A stretch of 64,000 nt of DNA from WRHT01 sp031550525 (GTDB lineage Bacteria; Desulfobacterota; Desulfovibrionia; Desulfovibrionales; Desulfovibrionaceae): positions 124,001 through 188,000 of the forward strand of contig JAVBON010000004.1 of NCBI GenBank assembly GCA_031550525.1. The letters are read 5' to 3'. The notes beneath the pieces are model-generated. The model ran no database searches and had not been told where the DNA came from. It saw nothing but the letters and a program-made list of their open reading frames with translations. The position numbers were made by a program, and so were the translations under genes. Of the stretch, positions 1-8,749 are shown piece after piece; positions within the stretch are counted from its first letter, which is position 1; every line of letters begins with the position of its first letter.

Positions 1-11
1 CCGACCTCGCG

Positions 12-1370
12 ATGCAATTATACGAATCACGCTTTAGCAGAGTTGCTTATATTCTGATTCCAGCAATCATCATATTGGCTTATCTCTGTATGTTTGTTCC
101 GTTTTTGCGCATGTCCAACACCGCTCCTCTTGTGTTGCTGGCAGCAATTGGCGCTATAACATGTTTTTTTCAGAAACAACGCCGCCTTACATATTATGCG
201 ATTATTTGCCTGCTGTTTTTTGCCTATCTTTTACTGGCGGATAGGCTTCTGCATACAAACCAAAGCGGCACAGCCATTTATCGCCGCATTATTTGCGCAT
301 TTTTTTGCGGAACTGCACTATACTATGCCCTAAGGCAGAAGTGGGCATACTTTCTACATTTTACAGGCAGTTGCCTGCTTATTACCATAGTTATAGCGGC
401 TTGCTGGTATGTATATGACCCGGCGGCAGCGTACGAGCGTCTTTTTTTGGATGGAAGGCTGCGTTTATTTCACGGTCACCCTAACCCGTTCAGTTACTAT
501 CTTTCAGTCACCCTGTTAGCCTGTATGCTGTCGCTCATTTGGAAGCCAAAGCCATACAAAATAATTTTTGCGAACGTTGGCGGCAAGTTCACGCCCATGT
601 TTGCCTCACTTTTGGATATATTGTGCTGCAGACCTATAATGCTTGCCGCAACGGCAGCAAGCATTGCCTGCCTGCTGCTCTCGGCATCGCGCACCGGCTT
701 GCTTGCCACAATCGGCGGTTGTTTTGCATTTTTCGCTTACTATTGCTCGGAAAAATTCGGCATAAAAAGGACCATTGCGGCATTGCTTGTTACATTTGCC
801 ATCGGCATTGCTGGCGCGGAAATTTATTTCAAGACGGCGCCTGCCGTTGAAAACAGCAAGGCACACCGCATTATGAGCGGAATATTTAACCCTACCGAAG
901 ACCCCACATTCAAATCGCGTATGCCTATTTGGGAAAGCGCCCTACATTCGGCCAAACAATCCGTGATATTTGGCAATGGCCCTAAAAGTTTTTTGAAGGA
1001 AACACACCTGCGGTATATTGAAGATAATTACGATAACCTTGTGGAAAAGTACGGTAAGTACATTATCGATAACGACACCAAAAACGCGCCCAATGCGCAC
1101 AATCAGTACCTGCAAATACTTACTGAGGAAGGTCTTGTGGGCTTGCTGTTTTTACTGGCGATACTTGTATATCCAATTTCTGCTGGGTTTGTTTACAATA
1201 ATATTTTCGGCATGACTGTGCCGCTTATGGTGCATTATATGATTTTTTCCATTACGGAAACGACATTGCAAGGAAATTTCAACGCATCATTTCCAGCAAC
1301 AATACTGTTTATGTCTGTTGGGTATTTTTCATGTTTACATCGTGTGGATTATAAAAAACCATTATATTAA
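12..1370 (+). CDS. O-antigen ligase-like (Wzy/WaaL) membrane protein
   Basis: Polytopic inner-membrane protein of 452 residues with about ten hydrophobic segments. The family-typical loop is present: GHPNPFSYY near residue 153, SRTGLLATIGG near 225 and NAHNQYLQILTEEG near 360, the last resembling the conserved periplasmic histidine region of Wzy_C/WaaL proteins. Such proteins join or polymerise O-antigen onto lipid A core. No Shine-Dalgarno sequence precedes the ATG and the frame stays open to the window edge, so the true start may lie upstream. It is followed after 5 bases by a GT8 glycosyltransferase, which supports a role in surface polysaccharide. Ligase and polymerase cannot be told apart from the sequence alone. 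Confidence 0.8.
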   Translation: MQLYESRFSRVAYILIPAIIILAYLCMFVPFLRMSNTAPLVLLAAIGAITCFFQKQRRLTYYAIICLLFFAYLLLADRLLHTNQSGTAIYRRIICAFFCGTALYYALRQKWAYFLHFTGSCLLITIVIAACWYVYDPAAAYERLFLDGRLRLFHGHPNPFSYYLSVTLLACMLSLIWKPKPYKIIFANVGGKFTPMFASLLDILCCRPIMLAATAASIACLLLSASRTGLLATIGGCFAFFAYYCSEKFGIKRTIAALLVTFAIGIAGAEIYFKTAPAVENSKAHRIMSGIFNPTEDPTFKSRMPIWESALHSAKQSVIFGNGPKSFLKETHLRYIEDNYDNLVEKYGKYIIDNDTKNAPNAHNQYLQILTEEGLVGLLFLLAILVYPISAGFVYNNIFGMTVPLMVHYMIFSITETTLQGNFNASFPATILFMSVGYFSCLHRVDYKKPLY

Positions 1371-1375
1371 ATAAC

Positions 1376-2365
1376 ATGTCAAAAATTAGCTGCACATTAT
1401 CATTACGCGATGAAAGCGGAAAATATTACATAAATACATATGTAACTCTATTGTCAATTTTTGAAAATACAAGCTCATCAATAAATGTACATATAATACA
1501 TGATGAAACAATAGCACATGCCAAATACGACCTTGAACAATTATCCGCAAAATATGGGCATAAAATAAACTTTCACCATATTCCCAAAATTGCAACAGAG
1601 TTATCTGATAAAATTTCAAATTGGTTTAACATCTCAGCAATATACAGGCTATACGCCCATGAGTTGATTTCAGATAAAAAGACTATATACCTCGACTCAG
1701 ATATAATTGCTCAAAAAAACATACAAGATGTTGCTGATATTGACTTATCGGATAAACTTGTTGCGGCTGTAAAAGATCATAATGCATATTGGACTAAAAC
1801 AGGTATTTGTAAAAAGAAATATAGAGAAAAAGTTAACTATCTTGGGCTGACCGCGCAAAACTATTTCAATTCCGGCGTCACTGTATTGAATTTGGAAGAA
1901 TGCAGAAATTTGAGTAGAACCGGAAATATTTTTATAAAAAAAATCGAAGAATGCCTGCATAACGGCATCCCCCTGCATTACCCGGACCAAGACGTACTAA
2001 ATGCTGTATGCGCGGCGCGGCCAGGCAGCATATTAATGCTGGACGACTCTTTTAATTATACCCTGTCGCAACGTGGCAGGCTATATGAGGGGCCTGAACA
2101 GCTTAAGAATAAGATTGTGCATTATGTTGGAGGAAAACCATGGGATATTCTATTTCCCGCGCAGTTGCTGTTTTGGAAATACTACCTCATGTCCCCTTGG
2201 CGGGATGACATTATAGCTCAGATGGACAAGGTATTTCATAACAAACGCATGAACATATTTAAATGCTATGTCATGAATCCCAGACACCGCCGCCATGCGG
2301 AAGATTTACTGGAAGGTGGCATAAAAAAAGTTGTCTGGAGCAGCATTAAAAAATTATTTCTCTGA
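1376..2365 (+). CDS. Glycosyltransferase family 8 (LPS glycosyltransferase)
   Basis: Cytoplasmic GT-A fold enzyme of 329 residues, expected to transfer a hexose from a nucleotide sugar to lipopolysaccharide. The metal-binding DxD lies in YLDSDIIAQ near residue 105. YFNSGVTVLN (about 162), YPDQDVLNA (about 201) and KIVHYVGGKPWD (about 246) are standard GT8 landmarks, and the C-terminal tail carries the basic helix common in LPS GT8 enzymes. The gene sits 5 bases after the ligase-like gene and is probably co-transcribed with it. Its first 450 bases are strikingly AT-rich with many ATA and AAA codons, unlike the housekeeping genes here, which suggests acquisition by transfer. The stop overlaps the convergent neighbour by 12 bases. 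Confidence 0.88.
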   Translation: MSKISCTLSLRDESGKYYINTYVTLLSIFENTSSSINVHIIHDETIAHAKYDLEQLSAKYGHKINFHHIPKIATELSDKISNWFNISAIYRLYAHELISDKKTIYLDSDIIAQKNIQDVADIDLSDKLVAAVKDHNAYWTKTGICKKKYREKVNYLGLTAQNYFNSGVTVLNLEECRNLSRTGNIFIKKIEECLHNGIPLHYPDQDVLNAVCAARPGSILMLDDSFNYTLSQRGRLYEGPEQLKNKIVHYVGGKPWDILFPAQLLFWKYYLMSPWRDDIIAQMDKVFHNKRMNIFKCYVMNPRHRRHAEDLLEGGIKKVVWSSIKKLFL

Positions 2366-3313
2366 GCTCAACTGACGAAGTTGCTTATAATACTCTATTT
2401 TAGCAAGTTTTTTTTGGAATTTATTTATTTTTTCGCCAACAATACCAGACATGCCAGGTATCAATGCCAGTGCCTTGCACAATCCGCATAAAAAAACATA
2501 CTTCATCTTTTTTACCATGCAAAAGCGCGGCATTCTGTGCGAAGGAACCGGAAATAAGCGTTTTATCAGCAAATCCGGACTTTCCAAATACAAATTGATA
2601 TGTTTTTTAACGCTATATATCTTAGAGCGTATTACAGCCTCATGCGCCTCTTTGGCTCCTTCGCTGGTTTGCATCGCCACTGCGGAATCTTCATGTCTGC
2701 GATAGTAGAACAATATCTCTGGAATTCGATAAATCTTGCGCCCCAATGAAACAATTGAAAGCCAAAAATCAAAATCTTCAGCTATGATAGGCACATCAGG
2801 ATCAAAGCCTCCGGCAAGCCTCCAGTCTTCTTTTCGAAAAAGGGCCGAGGTGGATAGTATGACATGCTTGTAAAGTATGTTTTCCATACTTGCACAGTCC
2901 GCTAACATAAACTCGCCGCTTTTCGCTCCGAAAAATTCCCCCCTGCACGTCACCAAGCCTATGTCCGCATGTGAATCCAATACTGGGACCGCCTTTTCCA
3001 AAAACGTAGGCGCATATTTATCATCAGCATCAAGACACAGGATGTATTTTCCCCTAGCCAGCTCAATTCCGGCGTTGCGTGCCCCTGAGCGCCCTTTGTT
3101 ATTTTGATGATGCACAATGGTCTTGGGGGCTGAAAACTCATGCAGCAGTTTTTGGTCAGATGGCTGGCTGGAGCCGTCATTTACAACTATTATTTCATAG
3201 TTATCAAATGTTTGCCCTAAAATGGAATACACTGAATCATGCAAAAATGTTGCTTGGTTATAGCATGGAATAACTACAGAAACTCTTGGATTGGACACTC
3301 TAAGGCTCCGCAT
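2354..3313 (-). CDS. Glycosyltransferase family 2
   Basis: GT-A fold transferase of 319 residues. The N-terminus carries VSVVIPCYNQ (residues 11-20), IVVNDGSS (about 42-49) and the DxD-type ILCLDADDKY (about 90-99). A downstream IAEDFDFWLSI segment matches the acceptor-site ED motif of the family. The C-terminal 80 residues are basic with a weakly hydrophobic stretch. It probably adds a sugar to O-antigen or core; donor and acceptor are unknown. It converges with the GT8 gene, and their 3' ends overlap with no terminator between them. Confidence 0.88.
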   Translation of the reverse strand: MRSLRVSNPRVSVVIPCYNQATFLHDSVYSILGQTFDNYEIIVVNDGSSQPSDQKLLHEFSAPKTIVHHQNNKGRSGARNAGIELARGKYILCLDADDKYAPTFLEKAVPVLDSHADIGLVTCRGEFFGAKSGEFMLADCASMENILYKHVILSTSALFRKEDWRLAGGFDPDVPIIAEDFDFWLSIVSLGRKIYRIPEILFYYRRHEDSAVAMQTSEGAKEAHEAVIRSKIYSVKKHINLYLESPDLLIKRLFPVPSHRMPRFCMVKKMKYVFLCGLCKALALIPGMSGIVGEKINKFQKKLAKIEYYKQLRQLSSEK

Positions 3314-3567
3314 ATTTATGCCAAAAAAAGTTTAACATGACCACTACATGGTTATATTACCATATAGGTGTTAGCTGTCTATTATTTTTGCACATTACCA
3401 CCGCTCGTGCAACTATATAGTAAGGGTGTTATTTAAATCAGCGCGGGAGCGCAAAACGAACACTTTAAGTTTGATTTTCCATTTTTATTATGGCAAAAAT
3501 TCATATACAAAGAATGAATTGAACATTTTCATGATCGCATTCATTACAACCGTACCCCGAGGTTTTT

Positions 3568-4347
3568 ATGAAACAAAGCCGTACTGTCATATTGCAAAGG
3601 CGTGAGCGGATATTGCGCTTATTGCTGGAGCGTGGCGAGGTTCAGGTTAGGGACTTATGCACCCAGTTCAGCACATCTGAAATCACCATACGGCGCGATC
3701 TGCAAGAGATGGAGCAACGCGGGCTTTTACGGCGTTTTCATGGCGGAGCCAGAGCCAAGCAGCAAACGCAGGAAATGGTATACTTTGAAGACAAACGCAC
3801 CGCCCGCAAATATGAAAAGGACCTGATAGCCGATGCGCTTGTGGAGATGATTGCCCCTGGCAGCACCCTTTTTCTCAATGCAGGCACGACAACACTGGCC
3901 GTAATGTCGCGTATACGCGACTACAACATAAGGGTAATTACCAACAACGCCATGTCCACAAGCGTTCTAGCTGGCGGCACGGCCGAACTTATTTGCACCG
4001 GTGGAGAGTACCAGGACAGAACCCGCTCGTTCTGCGGCGATTTTGCCACTTATATTATAAGCAAAGTATATGCCGATGTATGTATTTTGGGTGTAAACGG
4101 GGTCAGTATCTCCGGCGGTGTAACAACAACGGTTTATAACGAAACCCAGCTCAATGAAATGATGGCAAAACGCTGCCAGGGCAAAACGATTATTGCGGCG
4201 GACGGATCAAAAATAGGCAAAACTTATTGTTTCACCTGCATGCCCCTTACACAGGTTGATGTGCTGGTTACAGATAACTCGGCCGATATGAGCGAAATTG
4301 AACAAATAAGAAGTCTTGGGCTTGAGGTTATAATCGTTGGTAAGTAG
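3568..4347 (+). CDS. DeoR/GlpR-family transcriptional regulator
   Basis: 259-residue sugar-responsive repressor type. An N-terminal winged helix-turn-helix spans residues 5-58, with recognition helix STSEITIRRDL. The C-terminal DeoR sensor domain starts near residue 75 and shows NAGTTTLAVM (about 105), VITNNA (about 128) and LGVNGVSISGGVTT (about 174), which bind phosphorylated sugars in this family. GAGG lies 5 bases before the ATG. The AT-rich leader contains GAATGAA and TTCATT half-sites within 40 bases that could be an operator. The gene stands alone; its target is not evident, and both neighbours are separated from it by terminators or convergent genes. Confidence 0.9.
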   Translation: MKQSRTVILQRRERILRLLLERGEVQVRDLCTQFSTSEITIRRDLQEMEQRGLLRRFHGGARAKQQTQEMVYFEDKRTARKYEKDLIADALVEMIAPGSTLFLNAGTTTLAVMSRIRDYNIRVITNNAMSTSVLAGGTAELICTGGEYQDRTRSFCGDFATYIISKVYADVCILGVNGVSISGGVTTTVYNETQLNEMMAKRCQGKTIIAADGSKIGKTYCFTCMPLTQVDVLVTDNSADMSEIEQIRSLGLEVIIVGK

Positions 4348-4373
4348 GAGCTAGCGGGAAAGAACACTTTTAC

Positions 4374-4404
4374 CGGCCTGGCATAACTACAGGCCGTATT
4401 TTTT
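4374..4404 (+). terminator. Rho-independent terminator of the deoR-type gene
   Basis: A CGGCCTG/CAGGCCG stem with a 9-base loop is followed by TATTTTTT, 26 bases after the regulator stop codon. Confidence 0.8.
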
Positions 4405-4477
4405 ATGCTACAAAGTATATTTGCCAAACACACCTGTTACTAACCGGTTCTGGCGTATAGCAGGAGCGGTATGACAC

Positions 4478-4525
4478 AAAAAATCAGCCGGTTTTTTCGC
4501 CAAGTAGCGTAAAAACCGGCTGATT
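4478..4525 (-). terminator. Rho-independent terminator of gap
   Basis: A 14-bp perfect stem (ATCAGCCGGTTTTT and its complement) is followed on the minus strand by a T run, 59 bases beyond the gap stop. Confidence 0.85.
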
Positions 4526-4584
4526 AAGAACACTGGACCATTTTGCAAAACACAACAGCAATGCCATGCTTGCAAGATGCTGAG

Positions 4585-5604
4585 CTAGTTAAAGCCTTTT
4601 TCACCCATAAGGCGTATTAAATCCGCCACGCGGCAAGAATATCCCCACTCGTTATCATACCAAGATACAAGCTTGGCCAGATTGCCGTCTTGCACGCTAC
4701 AGTATTCCACCTCTAGAATGGAAGAATGCGGGTCGCCCTTAAAGTCAGATGAGACCAGAGGTTTGTCGCTAATTCCCAAAATTCCCTTCATACGGCCATC
4801 GGCAGCCTCACGTAAAGCGGCTACCAAAGTTTCCACATCGGTATTTTTCTCCAGTATACAGGTAAAATCCACTATGGACACGGTAGGAGTGGGCACACGC
4901 AACGAGTAGCCTTTAAACTTGCCTTTCAGCGCAGGCACCACTTTTGCCACGGCCTCGGCCGCGCCTGTGGATGTAGGTATAATATTGCAGGCGGCAGCTC
5001 TAGCCCGGCGCAAATCTTTATGCGGCAAGTCCAGAATGCGCTGGTCGTTGGTGTAAGAGTGCACAGTAGTCATGGCGCCATGTTTTATGCCGAAGCGCTC
5101 TTGCACAACAGCGGCTATGGGTGCCAGGCAATTGGTGGTACAGGAGGCGTTAGAAACCACATGGTGTTTGGCCGGGTCATATTCATTATGGTTAACACCC
5201 ATGACAATTGTAATATCTTCCTCTTTGGCGGGGGCAGTTATAATTACTTTTTTGGCCCCGTTATCAACATGCACCGCAGCCTGTTTTGCGCTACGGAAAA
5301 TGCCGGTAGACTCAACCACCACATCAACGCCCAGTTTGCCCCAGGGCAATTGCTTAGGATCGCGCTCAGCCAGGCTGTGCACGGTCCAATCGTCAACCAG
5401 CACAACATCGCCGGAAATTTTAATGTCCAAATTGGCCCGCCCATAGTTGGTGTCATACTCCAACAAATGAAAATTCGTCTCAGCGTCAAACAAATCGTTA
5501 ACGCCAACAACTTCCATGGCATCAGGGTAATATTGTTTTATTGCCCGAAAAACCTGGCGGCCTATACGCCCAAAACCATTTATACCTACACGGATTTTTT
5601 CCAT
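4585..5604 (-). CDS. gap: Glyceraldehyde-3-phosphate dehydrogenase, type I
   Basis: NAD-dependent glycolytic and gluconeogenic enzyme converting glyceraldehyde-3-phosphate to 1,3-bisphosphoglycerate. GINGFGRIGR (residues 6-15) is the NAD-binding loop, SNASCTTNCLAP near residue 150 holds the catalytic cysteine, and DLRRARAAACNIIPTSTGAA and WYDNEWGYS are conserved. The start is the ATG preceded by AGAGG at 5604. A longer frame opens at an in-frame TTG five codons upstream, but that codon lies in the ribosome-binding region. 339 residues is the usual length. The gene lies 124 bases downstream of the GAF-domain gene on the same strand and probably forms a pair with it. Confidence 0.97.
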   Translation of the reverse strand: MEKIRVGINGFGRIGRQVFRAIKQYYPDAMEVVGVNDLFDAETNFHLLEYDTNYGRANLDIKISGDVVLVDDWTVHSLAERDPKQLPWGKLGVDVVVESTGIFRSAKQAAVHVDNGAKKVIITAPAKEEDITIVMGVNHNEYDPAKHHVVSNASCTTNCLAPIAAVVQERFGIKHGAMTTVHSYTNDQRILDLPHKDLRRARAAACNIIPTSTGAAEAVAKVVPALKGKFKGYSLRVPTPTVSIVDFTCILEKNTDVETLVAALREAADGRMKGILGISDKPLVSSDFKGDPHSSILEVEYCSVQDGNLAKLVSWYDNEWGYSCRVADLIRLMGEKGFN

Positions 5605-5728
5605 ATTTTTCCTCTTCAACTATAATAATTAAAGCTTTTACCGCAGCCGGAAACGATAAAAAGTTACCTGCGGCTTTATACTGTAAAAACGCGGCCTAAC
5701 GAGGACGCGTTCTCCATTCTTACCTGAA

Positions 5729-6295
5729 CTAATCTTCAAAAACCTGATAATTGTATTCGGTCAACAGCTCATAGTCCGCCTTTAGGGCCTGGTGCAGACG
5801 GGCGTTTTCAATGGCAATGGCCGCAATATGCGTCACAGCCATTACAAATTCGCGGTCATCGGCATTAAAATCATACTTTTCACCGGTGTACACGCGCACA
5901 ACCCCAATTACCTTGCCTTCAACCTTAAGCGGAGCCACCAGCACGGAGGTAAGCCCCTCCTCTTTAGCCGCCTCGGGGTACTGAAAACGTTTATCATGGC
6001 TTACATCTTCAATATATACCGGTTTACCGCTGGAAATAACCTCGGTATCCAACTGGCTTTTTTTAACCTCAACTTTACCCTTGCGCACATACCCCTTGCT
6101 CAACCCATGCGCTGCACTGGCAAGCAGCAAGGTTCCTGTTCTATCCAAAAGCCTTATGGAGCAAGCCTTAGCCTCCATGGCGCGTGTTAGCTGCTCGGCA
6201 ATTTTTTGCAATACACTCTGAGGCTCAAGGCTTGAATTGATAACACTGGAGACCTCATACAACGCCTGAAAATAACCTTTTGTCCTTTCAGCCAT
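5729..6295 (-). CDS. GAF domain protein
   Basis: 188-residue soluble protein made almost entirely of one GAF domain, from about residue 20 to 170. Typical elements are EAKACSIRLLD, VEVKKSQLDTEVISSGKPVY, and LVAPLKVEGKVIGVVRVYT. There is no attached kinase, cyclase or DNA-binding domain, so it is likely a stand-alone ligand or redox sensor. The ATG at 6295 follows AAGGAG by 5 bases; an in-frame ATG 12 codons upstream lacks a site. It sits directly upstream of gap on the same strand, an arrangement that from memory recurs in Desulfovibrio, which suggests a link to central carbon metabolism. The ligand is unknown. Confidence 0.85.
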   Translation of the reverse strand: MAERTKGYFQALYEVSSVINSSLEPQSVLQKIAEQLTRAMEAKACSIRLLDRTGTLLLASAAHGLSKGYVRKGKVEVKKSQLDTEVISSGKPVYIEDVSHDKRFQYPEAAKEEGLTSVLVAPLKVEGKVIGVVRVYTGEKYDFNADDREFVMAVTHIAAIAIENARLHQALKADYELLTEYNYQVFED

Positions 6296-6778
6296 AAAAA
6301 CTCCTTTATGATTGCAAAAATTAATATCCATAACTATTTAAAATCGTTCCAATTACGCCAAACAAATTATTTTAAACAAGCAATAACACATATGTTTTTA
6401 TTAATCAAAAAATAAAAGAGGTTTGAATGTACAAATATACATATATGCCAACAAACGTATATGATATTAAAAATTCACAGAGAGCAGCCTAAAAATTTGC
6501 TGAAGTTCACGCAATGTCCAGTTTAACCGGACACAGGCTTATCTATTTAATAAGACACGTAAATAATACAAATGTATGGCCTGTTCACATATCAATTCAT
6601 ATACTATCGGAGCCTTGCGTCATAAATATACAGCTCGGATTTTCCATATGCAAACCGCAGCCCCGCTCTGCATGCCAAAATGTGGTTCTGGGACGTGCTT
6701 TCACTATAGCCAAAAATAACGCGTACCGAAATTTATTAGGCCAAGACAACGGCAAAACTTACATTTGGCAGATACAAA
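6296..6778. other. AT-rich intergenic region, no gene seen
   Basis: This gap between the GAF gene and the first VPLPA-CTERM gene is AT-rich and holds no open frame with a credible start. It must contain the minus-strand promoter of the GAF/gap unit. No box pair was clear enough to call. Confidence 0.5.
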
Positions 6779-6807
6779 AATGGCCCGGCTATAAGCCGGG
6801 CCATTTA
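6779..6807 (-). terminator. Terminator after first VPLPA-CTERM gene
   Basis: TGGCCCGGCT and AGCCGGGCCA form a perfect 10-bp stem around a 3-base ATA loop, flanked by A and T runs, 22 bases past the stop at 6829. Confidence 0.85.
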
Positions 6808-6828
6808 AAACATATGCAAAAACCTGCG

Positions 6829-7476
6829 TTAAGCCATACGCCTGCGTATGGCGGCAATACCCGCAAGTCCGCTGCCAAGCAGCAGCACGGCTGCCGGAAT
6901 AGGCGTGGCGGTCACCTTGGCGGAAATGCTGGCGTCAAAGTATGTGAGGTCATAATCATCCAAGGCTACAAACTGGATGATGTTCGGACCATTCTGATTC
7001 CACACGCCGGCCAAATCGCTTTCAGTCAGGGTAATAGTGTATTCCCAGCCACTTCCAGGAGCATAACCGGCATCCCAGCGAGAGGCCATGTTATGACCGT
7101 TGATATAGAAGTTAAAGCCGTTATCCACGTTCACATTAAGAGTAAGCTCATTAACGATGATATTACTGGCCAAATCTATGGTTTTTTGCAAAAAAAGCAT
7201 ATTGCCGGTGGGCCACACAGTAGTAACGGGGGTTGGGTTTACAAAGCGAGAACCATCGATATGGTTGCCGAAGCCAGCAGAGCCGGTGTTCCAGCTCAAA
7301 TTCGCCCAGTCAATGCTGCTGTGGTCAATCACATAGTTATCGGCGCTGAATGCGCCAGCTTTAAAAGCATACTCCCAGGTATCACCAGCGGAAACCAGTG
7401 ATTGCGAGGTAGCATTGGCAATGGCAGCAAACATGAACAAGCTGCAGAATACAACCATTAATTGGAATTTCTTCAT
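6829..7476 (-). CDS. Secreted protein with VPLPA/PEP-CTERM sorting tail (copy 1)
   Basis: 215 residues. A signal peptide covers residues 1-22 (ends SLFMFAAIANA), followed by a beta-rich domain that includes LNVNVDNGFNFYINGHNMA near residue 110. The C-terminus has the tripartite sorting signal: the TPIPAA motif, a hydrophobic stretch LLLGSGLAG, and the basic cluster RRRMA. In proteins of this type the tail is removed by an exosortase, and the protein ends up outside the cell or in the outer surface matrix. GGAGGG lies 3 bases before the ATG. It is about 70 percent identical to the adjacent copy. No exosortase gene is in the window. The domain function is unknown; it looks like a sugar-binding or adhesive beta-sandwich. 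Confidence 0.85.
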   Translation of the reverse strand: MKKFQLMVVFCSLFMFAAIANATSQSLVSAGDTWEYAFKAGAFSADNYVIDHSSIDWANLSWNTGSAGFGNHIDGSRFVNPTPVTTVWPTGNMLFLQKTIDLASNIIVNELTLNVNVDNGFNFYINGHNMASRWDAGYAPGSGWEYTITLTESDLAGVWNQNGPNIIQFVALDDYDLTYFDASISAKVTATPIPAAVLLLGSGLAGIAAIRRRMA

Positions 7477-7531
7477 AAACCCTCCAATGTTAAGCGCACA
7501 CTGCTAAGCGCACACCATATAGACAAAAACT

Positions 7532-7549
7532 TGTCCATCTTTTTAAGAT
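7532..7549 (-). promoter_or_regulatory. 18-base motif shared upstream of both VPLPA-CTERM genes (copy 1)
   Basis: TGTCCATCTTTTTAAGAT (plus strand) begins 56 bases upstream of the start codon. The second gene carries the same motif with one change, 47 bases upstream. The rest of the two leaders is mostly unrelated, so the motif is a candidate promoter or regulator site. A direct repeat TAAGCGCACA lies between the motif and the start, near 7491 and 7505. Confidence 0.5.
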
Positions 7550-7866
7550 CAAGCTCTCTAGCTGCAATATTTAAAGCAATATACATTCCTAAAATACAAA
7601 AAGATTTAATATCAAAATGTTATATCAAAATCATACTATATTTCGGATTACCCTTGTCTGTTTTTACCATACGGCCTCACTACTTCATTTTGCGTCATCT
7701 ATCAGATTGGCATGCCACGCTTGTGCCTTAAAACTCCGGCAACAAGCCATGCAGCAGCTTTGCGTATTTCAAGCGCACCATTGGCCGCGCGGCACGGTTG
7801 TTACAACCTATGGTAGCAACTATGTACAAGTCTTAAATGCCAACAAGCTTTGAGGCTCAACTTGAA

Positions 7867-8003
7867 ATCAAAAGGAATTTTGATGACACATGCATAGCTG
7901 AAAGCTTAAAAGCCCCATGCAGGTCAGGGGCTTAGATTTGTGGCTTCAGCCCGTTTAGCGGGAATTACGAAGCGAAAATACCCACCCGTAAAACGGGTGG
8001 GTA
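7867..8003. repeat. Cluster of short hairpins, possible IS200/IS605-type end remnant
   Basis: Four palindromes lie in a row: ATCAAAA/TTTTGAT at 7867-7884, AAGCCCC/GGGGCTT at 7910-7933, CCCG/CGGG at 7950-7962, and a perfect 10-bp stem TACCCACCCG with a 5-base TAAAA loop at 7979-8003. The last hairpin, with its short A-rich loop, resembles the subterminal hairpins of IS200/IS605 elements. No transposase or TnpB reading frame accompanies it. The first two could also act as terminators. The identification is tentative. Confidence 0.35.
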
Positions 8004-8008
8004 TGATT

Positions 8009-8045
8009 TAAAAAAAGGGTCAGGAATTACCCTGGCCCTTTTGTG
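8009..8045 (-). terminator. Terminator after second VPLPA-CTERM gene
   Basis: GGGTCAGG and CCTGGCCC pair (one G-T) around a 6-base loop, with A and T runs on both sides, just after the stop at 8065. Confidence 0.75.
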
Positions 8046-8064
8046 TACTGGTAAAAAACCTATA

Positions 8065-8703
8065 TTACGCCATGCGTCTGCGTATGGCGGCTATACCGAT
8101 AAGGCCGCTGCCAAACAGCAGCGCGGCAGCGGGAATGGGGGTTGCAGTCACATTGGCGGTAACGTTGGCGTCAAAATACGTCAGACTGCCATCATCCAGA
8201 CCCACAAATTGTATAATATTGGGGCCATTCTGATTCCATACGCCAGCCAGATCACTTTCAGTCAAGGTTATAGTGTATTCCCAACCGCTGCCGGGAACAT
8301 AACCGGAATCCCATCTGGATGCCATATTCTGGCCGTTGATGTAGAAGTTAAAGCCATTATCCACGTTAACGTTGAGAGTAATCTCATTAACTATAATATT
8401 ACTGGCCAAATTTACGGTCTTTTGCAACAAAAGCTTGGTTCCGCTTGCCCAATCAGCGTTTACGGCGTTTGGGTTTGGGTAAGACGAACCATCGGGATGA
8501 TTGCCGAAGGCGAATGTCGCGGCGCTCCAGTTCAAATCATTCCAGTTAATGGCGGCATGGTCAATCACATAGTCACCGGCATTATTGCCGCCAGGCAGAA
8601 ATGCATACTCCCAGCCATCATTCCAAGAAACCGGATCCGCGTTGGCAATAGCGGCAAACATGAACAAACTGCAGAAAACGGCCAATAACTGAATTTTTCT
8701 CAT
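8065..8703 (-). CDS. Secreted protein with VPLPA/PEP-CTERM sorting tail (copy 2)
   Basis: 212-residue paralogue of the neighbouring protein. The signal peptide is nearly identical (FCSLFMFAAIANA), the core is near-identical from SNIIVNEITLNVNVDNGF through NQNGPNIIQFVGLDD, and the C-terminal tag is TPIPAA, a hydrophobic stretch, then RRRMA. The two copies differ mainly in residues 25-90, so that part may carry specificity. AAGGA lies 6 bases before the ATG at 8703; an ATG two codons earlier has no spacing from it. Each copy has its own upstream region and terminator, so this is a tandem duplication of complete transcription units and not an operon. Function unknown. Confidence 0.85.
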   Translation of the reverse strand: MRKIQLLAVFCSLFMFAAIANADPVSWNDGWEYAFLPGGNNAGDYVIDHAAINWNDLNWSAATFAFGNHPDGSSYPNPNAVNADWASGTKLLLQKTVNLASNIIVNEITLNVNVDNGFNFYINGQNMASRWDSGYVPGSGWEYTITLTESDLAGVWNQNGPNIIQFVGLDDGSLTYFDANVTANVTATPIPAAALLFGSGLIGIAAIRRRMA

Positions 8704-8749
8704 AACCATTCCTTACAATATCAAAAGTACAGTGTGAAAATGATAAATC

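Noticed and set aside
3568..4347. DeoR-type gene as the local regulator of the sugar importer cluster
   Set aside because: It is more than 23 kb away with many unrelated genes between. The known DeoR-type control of sulfoquinovose genes makes the idea attractive, but nothing in the sequence links the two.
7867..8045. CRISPR-like array of short palindromes
   Set aside because: The hairpins differ in sequence and spacing, and there are no repeated units or cas genes. No CRISPR array was seen elsewhere either.
6514..8688. Plus-strand open frames antisense to the two VPLPA-CTERM genes
   Set aside because: They mirror the real minus-strand genes, lack ribosome-binding sites and have no recognisable domains, while the minus frames have signal peptides and sorting tails.
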